Part shown: piece by piece, positions 32,701-43,124 of the stretch | Position numbering within the stretch: the first letter of the stretch is position 1 | How the letters are laid out: each line of letters starts with the position of its first letter | Origin: Litomosoides sigmodontis | Taxonomy: Eukaryota > Nematoda > Chromadorea > Rhabditida > Onchocercidae | NCBI GenBank assembly: GCA_963070105.1 | Contig: OY718804.1 | Coordinates: forward strand, 8,353,817-8,417,816 | Reading direction: 5' to 3' | Length of the DNA stretch: 64,000 nt | Program-made: the position numbers and the translations under genes | Notes under the pieces: generated by a model | Database searches by the model: none | What the model was told of the DNA's origin: nothing | Seen by the model: the letters and a program-made list of their open reading frames with translations, nothing else

Positions 32701-34524
32701 TTTGTGCTTTCAAGGATTCTTGCTGGATACTGTTCAACGATTGCTCTGTAACGCGAATCTCAGAAAATGAAGCATTACATCTACATGGTTCCTGGAAATT
32801 ACCAGCTGTCTTGTATTATATGCAGAGTAAAGGAAATGGTGGAAAAGAAGGTAACTGGTTTTATCGAAGTCTTATTTGAACTGTTAGAGGGAATAGACGA
32901 CTCCTCATATATAAATTATATACATATATCAGTTGCAGTTGCTAAAGATGAAAACCGAGCAATAATTCCACGATCCGTATTTTGGAACGATCTAGATTCC
33001 AACAAAATTAAGATACCGGAACGGGGAAGTGAAGTTGCGATCTATGCGAAATATACAGTCAGCGAGGTACTGTACACCACTCCATTAATTTTTAGTGCAA
33101 CCTTAAAGTTTTCAAGTTTACTTTAAACCTTGCAATACGGGAACAGTAGTTGTAGTGTAGCTGCAACAAGTTTTATGGTGTATTGGCCACCTATCACCGT
33201 GAATTTCACTGTTTCGAATGAAATCATACCGTTGTTATGAAGACACTAATCGCATGCTTAATAATTCTAAGAAACTGTTGATAATTTTATTGATGAAAAG
33301 ATGAATATGAAATCCATCGTAATGTCCAATTGTAGAGTGGCGAAAAATTAGTATCTGAAGTTTCTGCAGTCAACGAAGATGGCAGTTGTTTTATGAGCAG
33401 TGTTATAAAAGAACCAGAAGTAAAGAGTGACATGGAAAATTCACAGACGCCTAAAAGAGTGTCACTGAAACTTCTATATTTGATTCAAGAAAAAATGACG
33501 ATCGTTGGATACAAAATTGAAAACTTATTTGAGATGCTAAACATCCACGTGAGAATTTTACGCATTTGGTTTTTCACAATACCCAGGATGGTACCATTAG
33601 AAATGAATCGCTTTCATCATTACGATGAAGATGACATCTCCATCTTTATACGAATGGGGATATACTAGTGTGAGAATCTTTGATTATTTAAAAATCGTTC
33701 TTGATATTCTTGCATTCTACTAAATCATTAAAACTAAATATATATGTTGTGACATGGGAGATGAATATGTATTTATTTCTTAAAGGTGACTGTGATGCTC
33801 GTCATTTAAGTCGTGTCTAAATGCACTTTTTTTTACAGATCTTATGTATTTATGATAAAGTTTTAGGTGCCGAAAGAGCAAGTAAAAGACATTGTATCAC
33901 TTTATCGTTCACTCTTCAAACGTTCGCTCTCACTAAATGCTTTAGCACAGCATTTTTTTGGTATATTTTCAGCATTTTTAGTTTTAACCATTTTAAATCA
34001 GTAGTCTAGAAGATCTTTTCAAAAATTTTCATTTGCAAAATGATGGTGGACATAGAAAATGCTATAATTTTGAGGTAGCATTTGTAATATAACAGCATCA
34101 ATATACATGCAGGTGAGTCAGTGGAAGAGGAAGAAACTGATCCAATCGATCTTGCTCGCTTATCACTCCGACTGCACGCAAAATTCAAGGAGTTGAAGGA
34201 AGCCGACGAGGCAGATGTAAGTATTACTACTTTAACCCAGTCAACGGAGGCAAATCTTTCTTGAAGCTGGCGATTTTTTTCATACTTTCCTGTGAAGTTT
34301 GCAAAAATTTTGCTTAACTGAATGTTGATGTTGGAATTTTTCACAACATTTAAATGCACAGGCGTAACCGAAAATTCAATAACGTCTTTGTTAATGTTGC
34401 AAATCTTGTTCTACATTTCGGTGCATGTTTTCTTTTACAATTCAATAAGGTATTTTTTAATAAAAAAATCTATAATAAATAAGAAGGGTGACAGGTAAAA
34501 AACCGTCAAAAAAACCCAAAGTGA
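26769..34524 (+). CDS. pan2: PAN2 deadenylase subunit with degenerate exonuclease domain
   Basis: PAN2 pairs with PAN3 to trim mRNA poly(A) tails in the cytoplasm. Exons: 26769-26834, 27000-27134, 27248-27417, 27675-27801, 27974-28051, 28155-28273, 28542-28689, 28773-28908, 29149-29225, 29427-29554, 29676-29827, 29957-30120, 30425-30556, 30845-30973, 31143-31284, 31405-31604, 31869-31987, 32306-32420, 32531-32644, 32715-32850, 32933-33066, 33336-33548, 33867-33960, 34113-34216, 34495-34524; 1054 codons (1053 aa). The N-terminal WD40 region includes DRFIMIYDLRTLRSL and VSTSKQCISFGD. A linker has MRMVQFVGYAHNPR and DFKRYNRTEFNALE. The UCH-like domain follows (CISCEMNLLFRLL, CQKCGKLA, RLLPNILTLDV, SWKLPAVLYY). 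An extra zinc finger CRYGAECKNPNCRYLH is inserted in it. The C-terminal exonuclease domain is recognisable (VPKEQVKDIV, LSLNALAQHFF) but the motif I DAE reads YAK and the other catalytic acids are also replaced. Gene identity is secure; catalytic loss is inferred from alignment. Confidence 0.92.
27453..27537. repeat. Short tandem duplication in a PAN2 intron
   Basis: A ~36-bp unit beginning GTAGTTACAGAAATTTTTTA occurs at about 27453-27488 and again at about 27501-27537. The copies differ by one base (ATTGGTAAG versus ATTCGTAAG). A partial ACAGAAATTT lies between them. Confidence 0.85.
30739..30788. repeat. Perfect 21-bp hairpin in a PAN2 intron
   Basis: The arm at 30739-30759 (GATGTGTTTAGCTTGATGCTG) is exactly complementary to 30768-30788, with an 8-base loop. 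It lies between the exons ending at 30556 and starting at 30845. It is far longer than expected by chance. Candidates are a foldback element, a short RNA hairpin, or a splicing-related structure. Confidence 0.85.
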
Positions 34525-35379
34525 GGAGTCCATTTTTGAAGTTTTACTTCATTATTTGTTTTGTATTTGTTGTCTTCTCCCCGCACATCTCCTCATTTCT
34601 TTTGTTATATGTTTTCCATTTCTTTATGTATGCAATTTTTGAAGAATTGAATGCACATTGTGATTTAAGTGTTGCAAAATGAAATGCTGTACAATTTGTA
34701 GTTTGCTTGTTCATTCATTTGAAAATAAAAAATATACTCGCATCATGTTTAGTAAAGATACTTTTCCCGAAAAGTTTTTGCCTTATTAAAATGTTATTTA
34801 TGCCACACTTATTACGTCGATAACTATTTAAAAGATTTAAATGTACATGTATTTAAGGTTTTAATAGGACGAGGCGTTGTATGTGCGTGTGAGATTTCAA
34901 CACAATGAAAAATGTTGTGGAAGTAAAAAAGGAAAGGAAAAATAAAATAGCATCTCCATCGTTTATGCAAAGAGAATTTTGTATTTCTGTTTTTCAAAAT
35001 CTGCTTGGGTTGTGTTAGCATCCGGCATGGTAGTGCTTGAGCTGTTAAGCGAAGCTTACTGCTATGTTTGTCTTCAGTGGATTGCACTGAAAGGTCTTTT
35101 GAGAAGAAGAGCAATTTTTGAATTTGAAAAATGACGAATTTATCTAATGTAGCAGATTGTGTTGTGATCGATATTCAATGCTTGTTTTACTTTGGTGAGT
35201 CAGTGGGGGTGTTCTACAGCTATTAGCTGTTATCTCCTTGAGATTTCATATGTGGCAACGTCTGCCGTAGAAGGGTTGTTGTCAACGTAGTTTTTACTTT
35301 GGTTTTCCAAATGTTTTTTAGACAAGCAGTTGCAATTGACTTAATGGAGTTGAAATTGGTTTTTTAGATTTACTACCTT
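34525..35379. other. Gap between PAN2 and GTPBP10
   Basis: 855 bp on a shared strand orientation. It should include the PAN2 3' UTR. A TTTTTTAG acceptor-like sequence sits 12 bp before the GTPBP10 start and could be a spliced-leader acceptor. No other gene was seen. Confidence 0.5.
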
Positions 35380-36567
35380 ATGAAGTGCGCAATGCGTCAC
35401 CTGCCGGTCAGCAGGATTAAATTACAACAAAAATTATATGCTTCGACAATTTCCAATGAAGGAGTTGTCAGCCGTGATCGTTTACGACTTTTCATACGTG
35501 CAGGTAGTGGAGGACAAGGATTGCAACGGTTTAATGGTACTGGAGGAAATGGTGGTGACGTGATTATGGTTGGAGACTCAAGGATGACCTTTGAAGCGAT
35601 GATAAAAAATGCTAAGCATGGTGTATTGAGGGTGCAAAGTCAAAGTGGTATGAATTCGTCACGTACCTCTCTCATTGGTACCAATGGAAAGCCAAAAATT
35701 CTCAAGGTACCAATAGGTGTCGACGTGATAAATGCGGAAACCAAACTATTGATAGCGCGTTGCTCACGACCGTCCTACAATTACGTAATAGCACGGGGTG
35801 GTCGTGGAGGTTGCGCTGAAAATTGCTTTCACGCAACTGCAGGTGAACGATTTTTCGTTGATCTCCACCTTAAGCTTCATCCAAACATCGGCCTAGTCGG
35901 TTTCCCAAATGCAGGAAAATCGACAGTTATGAAGGCATTAGTACCAAAACGAACCATCAAGATAGCCAATTATCCATTTACAACAGTGAAACCTCAGATT
36001 GGTTACATCAGTGATTTTGGATCAGAGTCGACAGAATCGGACGATGATGACGACAATTCATTCAGTTTGTCAATCGCTGATCTGCCGGGATTGATTGAGG
36101 GAGCAGCAATGAATCGTGGAAGAGGTCGAGAATTCCTAAAGCATCTCGAGTTCAGCGATATATTACTGATGGTTGTTGATGTCCTTGGCTTCAAACTTGA
36201 CTTATCTGTGAGTAATCCATATCGTAATGCTTTAGAAACTGTTGCGCTTCTGAATATCGAGCTAGAAAAGTATGATCCAGCTTTGGCAATGAAACCAACG
36301 ATCATTGCGTTAAACAAGATTGATTTGCCTAATGGTGAAGAAAAAGCCAAAGAATTGGTTTCAATTTTGGAAAAGAAAAATTGGTCAGAAGCGCTACCGG
36401 AAGAAATGGTGCCCGCACGGCCATTGTCCATAAAAGCAGTAATACCGATTGCAGCGAAGGATCGCCGTTTGGGAGATTTGAAAAATCAGCTGAAATTTCT
36501 CTACGCACGAATGCATCCTCTATCAGCGCCAAACTTCTGTTCTGCTAAAAAAACTGTACTTTCATGA
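35380..36567 (+). CDS. gtpbp10: Mitochondrial Obg-family GTPase (GTPBP10/ObgH2)
   Basis: Obg-type GTPase; GTPBP10 acts in maturation of the mitochondrial large ribosomal subunit. A single uninterrupted exon encodes 395 aa. The basic N-terminus (MKCAMRHLPVSRIKLQQKL) is compatible with a mitochondrial targeting signal. The glycine-rich Obg fold follows: RAGSGGQGLQRFNGTGGNGGDV at roughly residues 45-65 (G-rich), and IARGGRGG. G motifs are GFPNAGKST (G1), NYPFTTVKP (G2 region), DLPGLIEGA (G3) and NKIDLP (G4). An acidic insert ESDDDDDNS lies before G3. The pattern NRGRGREFLKHLEFSDILLMVVD closely matches GTPBP10 rather than MTG2/GTPBP5. The ATG follows a likely trans-splice acceptor. It is the only intronless gene in the window. 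Confidence 0.93.
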   Translation: MKCAMRHLPVSRIKLQQKLYASTISNEGVVSRDRLRLFIRAGSGGQGLQRFNGTGGNGGDVIMVGDSRMTFEAMIKNAKHGVLRVQSQSGMNSSRTSLIGTNGKPKILKVPIGVDVINAETKLLIARCSRPSYNYVIARGGRGGCAENCFHATAGERFFVDLHLKLHPNIGLVGFPNAGKSTVMKALVPKRTIKIANYPFTTVKPQIGYISDFGSESTESDDDDDNSFSLSIADLPGLIEGAAMNRGRGREFLKHLEFSDILLMVVDVLGFKLDLSVSNPYRNALETVALLNIELEKYDPALAMKPTIIALNKIDLPNGEEKAKELVSILEKKNWSEALPEEMVPARPLSIKAVIPIAAKDRRLGDLKNQLKFLYARMHPLSAPNFCSAKKTVLS

Positions 36568-37150
36568 TAGTTATTCATTCCTTTGTCGCTTCAAAATAGG
36601 ATGAGGTACGATGATTACTCAGATGGGAATTCATATTATCATTTCGTTTTTCGAGACGTTTTATTTCATGTTATTTGGCCAATGTTCACAGCTTATATGG
36701 CTGTATATATGATATTCCAGTAAATGCTATGTTTAAAGTTTCATTTATTAGCACTCACTGATTCATTACGGGTTTTGAATTGTTCAAGTGTTTTTGAGTA
36801 CATTAATGAGGTAACCGTTGTTTATTGCTGTTTTTTCATTACACTTTACAAGTGTACCCATTTGACATTCATTTACACTGACTGCAAAAGATCGGCTAGA
36901 ATAAATAATGTTAATCAGTATATTGTTTTGTCTGTAACAGATCGGATCGGATTCCTTTCACTTTAATCATACTTAATTTATGATCTTTTTTTATGGTCTG
37001 CCTTCTATGCTTCAAAACTTAATGCAATTATTTCTAAGGAATCTAGTGCTTATGGTAAGTATATATGCCTGCACCGGCGGTGTCATTTTTATATCATAGA
37101 TTTTTCAGATACTACTAGATTTGTTTCAAATTGCAGATTTACGTAACAAA
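36568..37150. other. Gap between GTPBP10 and XPB
   Basis: 580 bp with GTPBP10 3' UTR and the XPB 5' region. A TTTCAAATTGCAG acceptor-like sequence ends about 14 bp before the XPB ATG and suits spliced-leader addition. No coding exon was seen. Confidence 0.5.
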
Positions 37151-40100
37151 ATGGCACCCGGCAAGGGTGAAAGACGTAAACGCGGTCGTTGGGAGCAGTA
37201 TAATGCTGATTTCAATGCTGATGAAAATTCTCAATCTAGTAATGTGGGTGAAAAAAGTAGTCCGAGTGATAAAGATGTTGCAGGTAGATTTTCTTTAGAA
37301 ATAGCTGCTGATGCATTAGAGGTTAAATATTGTTTTGTTCTACGAATAATGTCTTAACGGTCTCAGATTTGACACAACATGTAGATTAAGCACTGGACTA
37401 AGTTTCTCTTACAATGAAAGCAACGATTTTTTAGTTCAGGAATTTTAACAATTAAATATGGGCTGGAGAATCGTCAATATCGCATTCGCACTTGCATTGT
37501 TCCATTTTTATCCATATATCATTTGTCATCATTCGGTGCATTTATTGCATTGCATTTCCTTGTTTGGGATGGGGAGGGTGGGGAAGTGAAATTGACTATT
37601 TATTTTTGCTTATTTAAATGGCTGCTTTATGTATTCAATTCATTTGTTCTTTATTTCAGTACCAAAAGCAGCTAGCCAGAATTTGGATGGACAGACTACG
37701 ATTACACGTACTGATGATTTTGGAGCAAAGGATTATCGGCATGAAATGAAATTAAAGCCTGACCATGCATCACGACCGCTTTGGGTCGCTCCCGATGGAC
37801 ATATCTTCCTGGAATCATTCAGTCCTGTGTATAAGCATGCCCATGATTTTCTGATTGCCATTTCCGAGGTTTCCTATCATATTATGTTCATGCGCCATAT
37901 ATTCTTCATTGTAACATCGTGGTCTTCTTTGTATCCCTTACCTTCTGAAATTTATACTTAAATATTGGGACTAATTTCTTTGGATATTATGCTGATACAC
38001 TCACTCCTGTATCATGTTTAGTATGGTGAATGGTTTAGCACGGTTTAACAGTGGACGTACTGCTGTAGGATCACCCTTTAATTTTTCTATTACAGTAAAT
38101 TGTAATATCACCATTTAGCCTGTCTGTAGACCGGAATTTATTCATGAATATCAGCTTACGGCATATTCGCTATACGCTGCTGTGTCAATCGGCTTACAAA
38201 CAAATGATATTATTGAATATTTGGATCGATTATCGAAATCATCCTTACCAAAAGGAATCATTGAGTTTATAAAAGTAACATTGACTTATTTCTTACTAAT
38301 TTTATTTAATAAATTGAGAATAACAAAGGATTAAAAGTGATGCGGTTGCATTAAAGATTTTACTGTGTAAATGTATTATATGGATGAGGAAGTGAGGACT
38401 GAGAGTTGCTGAAAAACTTATGAGCAACATAAAAATGCAATAAATATTACAAGAATTTGTGACGAATCGTTTTCCTCCATTTACAGATATGTACTGTTAG
38501 TTATGGAAAGGTGAAACTAGTGCTCAAATACAATCGATATTTCATTGAATCGCGCCGTTCTGACGTTATACAAACTTTGCTGAAAGATAAAGTGATCCAG
38601 CAATGTCTTGTAGAAGACAAGCCGCCAATCGAAATACCGCAAACAGTAAGACAAATTATCGTGCTGAATGTAGACATCTGTTAAGTAACTAGTGATTTTT
38701 AGGATATTTAAGGTTATGAAATCACTGAATCACAAAATGGCTCTACTATCGTACTTTTTCTTCGGATGATACGAATTTTTAGATGAACTTAGAAAGTTCA
38801 CAATTTTTATTTTATTGTTTAGTGAAATAACCATTGTTTGATAGCAAACGATGCTAGGGACAAGATGAGTAGTGTTTTTAAGCATGATATTAACGCTAGC
38901 CGGATTTTCTTTTGGTACATAAATTTTGGTTTTAATGCCTTCTAAAATCTATTTTTTAGAATTTTTTCTTGTACGTAATTGCCTTATTTATTTATCAGAC
39001 TATAAACATGGAGAAAATACAAATTCCGGGAACCCAGCAGCAAGAACAAGAAGCAAAAGAGAAAGATGCGAAAAAATCAAACGTTTTAGAGGACATCGAT
39101 TCATATTACGGTAAAATAGACGCTGATGAAGAAGATGAGGATGAGGAAGCCATCAAAAATCTGCAGCTTTTAACGTTTGAAGTAAGTTGAAGAAAGAGTT
39201 TTTGGGTTAAACTATATAAGATAGGTGTATGCTTGTTTTGGAAAAAAATCATTTTAAAATTTAATTTAATAACAGCTGAAATTTCTTTTAAAGATCAAGC
39301 AGGAGTCAATTGAAATTGTACAGAAACGTTGCATCGAATTGGAATATCCACTGCTAGCGGAATACGATTTTCGCAATGATACTTTCAATGAAAATCTTGG
39401 AATCGATCTCAAGTCATCCACTAATTTAAGGTGTTGTTGTACTTTGATTTAGACTCTTATGAAAAAGGACTTTCTGAATCTACTACATAAAATCCATTGC
39501 AAATCCAAATAATATTGTCTTCGTAGGTCTTATCAGGAAAAGAGTTTACGGAAGATGTTCGGTAACAGCCGTGCACGTTCTGGTGTCATTGTCCTACCCT
39601 GTGGCGCTGGTAAAACGTTAGTAGGCGTTACAGCGGCTACAACAATCAATAAGCGTTGTTTGGTATTAGCAACGTCAAACGTTTCAGTAGAGCAGTGGCG
39701 TGGGCAGTTTAAGGTATCTTTTTCACTATCTTTTTTTCCACGTTTTCGAGACTTTCAGCTTAACTATTTCTATAACGTATTTTTACGCTGCAAAGAAATT
39801 TTTGTTAGGTGCAGAAAAATTTTTTGGAAGATTTTTGGAAAGAATTTTGCTTTGCATATCCTTAGCTCTGGTCAACAATTCGGGATGACCAACTGGTTCG
39901 ATTTACACGTGAGGCGCGTGACCCAGTACCGTCTGGTTCAAATGCTAATAAGCCAATTGTTTGTATAAGTACTTATTCTATGGTTGCGTATACTGGAAAG
40001 CGAACATATGCAGCCGAAGAAGCTATGAAATATTTAGAAAGCCGCGAATGGGGACTTGTTTTGCTAGATGGTATACTTTTTTATTTAAAAATATATAAGT

Positions 40101-42563
40101 TCCTCATGGATATAAATGTTTGGCTCATAATGGGACAGAAGCTTAAATTTTCGCTCTTATTTTTATTATTCAAATTCTAACCCTGAAATATATGCAGGTA
40201 TTGATTATAACAGCTTGTAGAGGTGCACACAATACCAGCTAAAATGTTTCGACGAGTGTTAACAATTGTTCGAGCACATTGTAAATTAGGATTAACGGCT
40301 ACATTGGTTCGTGAAGATGATAAAATTACGGATTTAAATTTCTTGATCGGTCCCAAAATTTATGAAGCCAATTGGATGGAACTTGAAAAAGCAGGACAAA
40401 TTGCAAAAGTTCAGTGTGCTGAGGTAGTACTTTTTAAAGGATGACATTTACTGTCAAATAAGGTCTTATCATTTTTTGTTTAAACATGGTGATATGATAT
40501 GTTTATCGAATTATCTCCAGGTTTGGTGCCCTATGACTGCTGAATTTTATTCGTACTATTTGCGTGCTCAAATTGGTCGCCGTCTTCTGCTAGCTGTAAT
40601 GAATCCTAATAAATTCCGCATATGCCAGTTCCTTATCAAATATCACGAGCGACGGAATGACAAGGCATAATTTTTTTGTTCTTTCTTTAGACACACGAAA
40701 GGTGAAGTATGCAGGGCACTTTTGGATAAGTCATTCAGAAATGGTATAGCAAAGTAGTTTGCCAGAAAGAAGATTAAAATATGGTTTTTGTTTTCTCTTC
40801 TTAACGTCCGTCATATCCTTTTAATTCACTGTGCACGGATTGTTCGTATTTCCATGTGAGTTACTGGCATTTATCAGTAAAACAGTAAAAAACATCAAGA
40901 AATGAATACCAGGAGAGAAATATCTAGTTTAGATGTCCGACAACTACCGTTACAATTAGCGACGAAGCCACGGCATAATATAACAATTTTGATGTCGCGC
41001 TTCCATGCCTTTATCGGAATTCTTTTCCAGAACTTTTACAAGAGAAAACTATGCCATTCTGAATATAGTACTCCAACTTTATTAACCTTCTAAATAGTTG
41101 GCTTTGCCTTTTCACAGTAATGTATTCCAAATTTAAGATTATCGTCTTTTCTGACAATGTATTCGCACTGAAGAAGTATGCCATAGAAACAGATAATCCA
41201 TTTCTATATGGTGAAACAGGACAGAATGAGCGGATGAAGATTTTACAAAATTTCCAGTATAACCCTAAAGTGAACACAATTTTCGTATCAAAGGTCTGTT
41301 TGCAATTAATTCTATCACAAGTACAATCCATGATGCTAGTTCCACTAATGGTATGTGAAGAAGAGGAGGAAAACCTAACAAAATGATATTGAAGCTATTT
41401 TTGCGTTAATGACATCCTACTTGGCAGTATTTTTCATTTATGTCACGGTGAAGTAAAAAAACTGCATCTTGTCACAGAAGGCAATTGAAAAGAATGGCAG
41501 TTTCGCTGACTTCAGCGAGTGGACAGGCTCAGCCAGTCTAGTTTTATATTTTTACAGGTTGCAGACACATCTTTTGATCTGCCTGAAGCAAACGTCCTGA
41601 TCCAGATTTCAGCACAGGGCGGGTCTAGGAGGCAAGAGGCGCAACGGTTGGGTCGCATATTGCGAGCTAAAAAAAATTCAGGCGGTGGATTCAACGCATT
41701 TTTCTATTCATTGGTCTCACAGGTAACACCTTAAATGTAATTTATTTTTTCATTTGAATCTCAATTCTTGTTGTTTCTGATTAAGCAGAAGCTCCGCATT
41801 TGGAAACTTTTTAGGACACTGTTGAAATGAGTTACTCGCGTAAACGACAACGTTTCTTAGTAAATCAGGGCTACGCATATAAGGTTTGTACCTTCTGTTT
41901 TTGGTAATGTCATCCCAACTGTTTTGAATTATTTATTCAGTCAAGAATAATGATGTTTTTTTCATTCATTATTTGTAACAGTTTGTGTATTCAACTTCTT
42001 TTGCAAATTTTAAACAGGTCGTGAACCGGCTACCAGGAATGGAGAAAGAAACACTGAAATTAGCCACCAAGGAATCTCAACTCCAACTTCTGCAGCAAGT
42101 ACTTGCTGCTTCAGATGCAGATGCTGAAGAGGAGGACATCAAGGAAGAAATCGTAGAGGGTTCGAGAGAAGCCAAAGTAAGCCAGTTTCTTGTTCATTTC
42201 GGTACATGCTACAAGAATCTTATGCTGTTATGTAAACGTGTATACCTGTGGTTAAAGAAAAATGTTGTCCTTGGTTCATCAGATTGGAAAATGTAAGCAT
42301 TTTCCAATATGAAAGAAAATCCAACCGTAAGCTAAACAATACAACGTCAAATAGTTTTATTTCGGACTAGTACTAGCTTTCACTGCTGCCTTTTATTTTT
42401 ACTTTTTGTGAATGCTAATTTTTATATTTTGCAGTCTATGCGAAAAGAGGGTTCGTTTTCATCGTTCTCTGGAAGCAACTCTATTTCCTATACGCAGAAA
42501 ACAAGAATTGTCAAGGATGAAGATCGACACCCATTATTCCGAAGATTTCGAGCTTTCAAATAA
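37151..42563 (+). CDS. xpb-1: TFIIH helicase subunit XPB/ERCC3
   Basis: 3'-5' DNA helicase/translocase of TFIIH, needed for promoter opening and nucleotide-excision repair in the nucleus. Exons: 37151-37283, 37660-37868, 38119-38274, 38487-38645, 38999-39181, 39294-39430, 39527-39713, 39866-40070, 40221-40423, 40521-40664, 41138-41293, 41558-41722, 41815-41883, 42018-42176, 42435-42563; 798 codons (797 aa; human is 782). N-terminal block [20 protein letters not shown], acidic linker [11 protein letters not shown], then [14 protein letters not shown], Walker [13 protein letters not shown] box split across exons 8 and 9, TATLVREDD (the RED motif), [32 protein letters not shown] (motifs V-VI) and the C-terminal HPLFRRFR. 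All catalytic motifs are intact. The intron after exon 10 begins with GC rather than GT. Confidence 0.97.
40665..41137 (+). other. XPB intron 10 with GC-AG boundaries
   Basis: The preceding exon must end at GACAAG (residues NDK), because the frame stops two codons later. The next base pair is GC (AAG|GCATAA), and the acceptor is AAATTTAAG at 41137. The joined protein (ERRNDK then [11 protein letters not shown]) matches XPB exactly, so the boundary is well constrained. Confidence 0.75.
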
Positions 42564-43124
42564 TTTTATTGTTTACTTTGCGGGTACATAATGAATTTAT
42601 ACATATTCAACTCATCAAGCGATATGATGTTATATTGATGAAGAATTAACAGTGAACAAAGTATTTCTAAAAATCGCACATCCTATTTGTTGTGTCCAGC
42701 TTGGTTTGGTTTCTGTAAACATGAAATTTATTTCAAATGTAAATAGTTGCATTTATTGTTAGCAGAACAACATTTTTATCTCGCAAAAAGATTGTTTTGA
42801 ACGTAAAATGTCATGTTACGGCTGGCCATAAAAATTCAAGATTCGAAATGTAACAAAAGCATATGGCGACGCGTCCTACTTTCCCATGTCATCATTTTTA
42901 ATACCTCTGCCACAAATTCAATTAATGTAAATGCAAAAACCAGTAACCTGCGGTGCATCCGTTCGGGGAATAACTGAAGCTAGCGGTTCATTTGTTTGTG
43001 GACCATATGATGACAGAGCGTTCATATTCCTCGTTATCATATTATTAGCTGTTGTTGACACAAGCTTTGTTACATTACCAGACTGGAACGTTTAAAATTC
43101 AAATCCAGGATCAAACAAATCCAA
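42564..43124. other. Convergent intergenic region between XPB and the JAZF1-like gene
   Basis: 560 bp downstream of both genes. A minus-strand open stretch at about 42950-43060 (reading NALSSYGPQTNEPLASV) looks coding and may be a last alternative exon of the zinc-finger gene, but I could not join it in phase. Confidence 0.4.
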
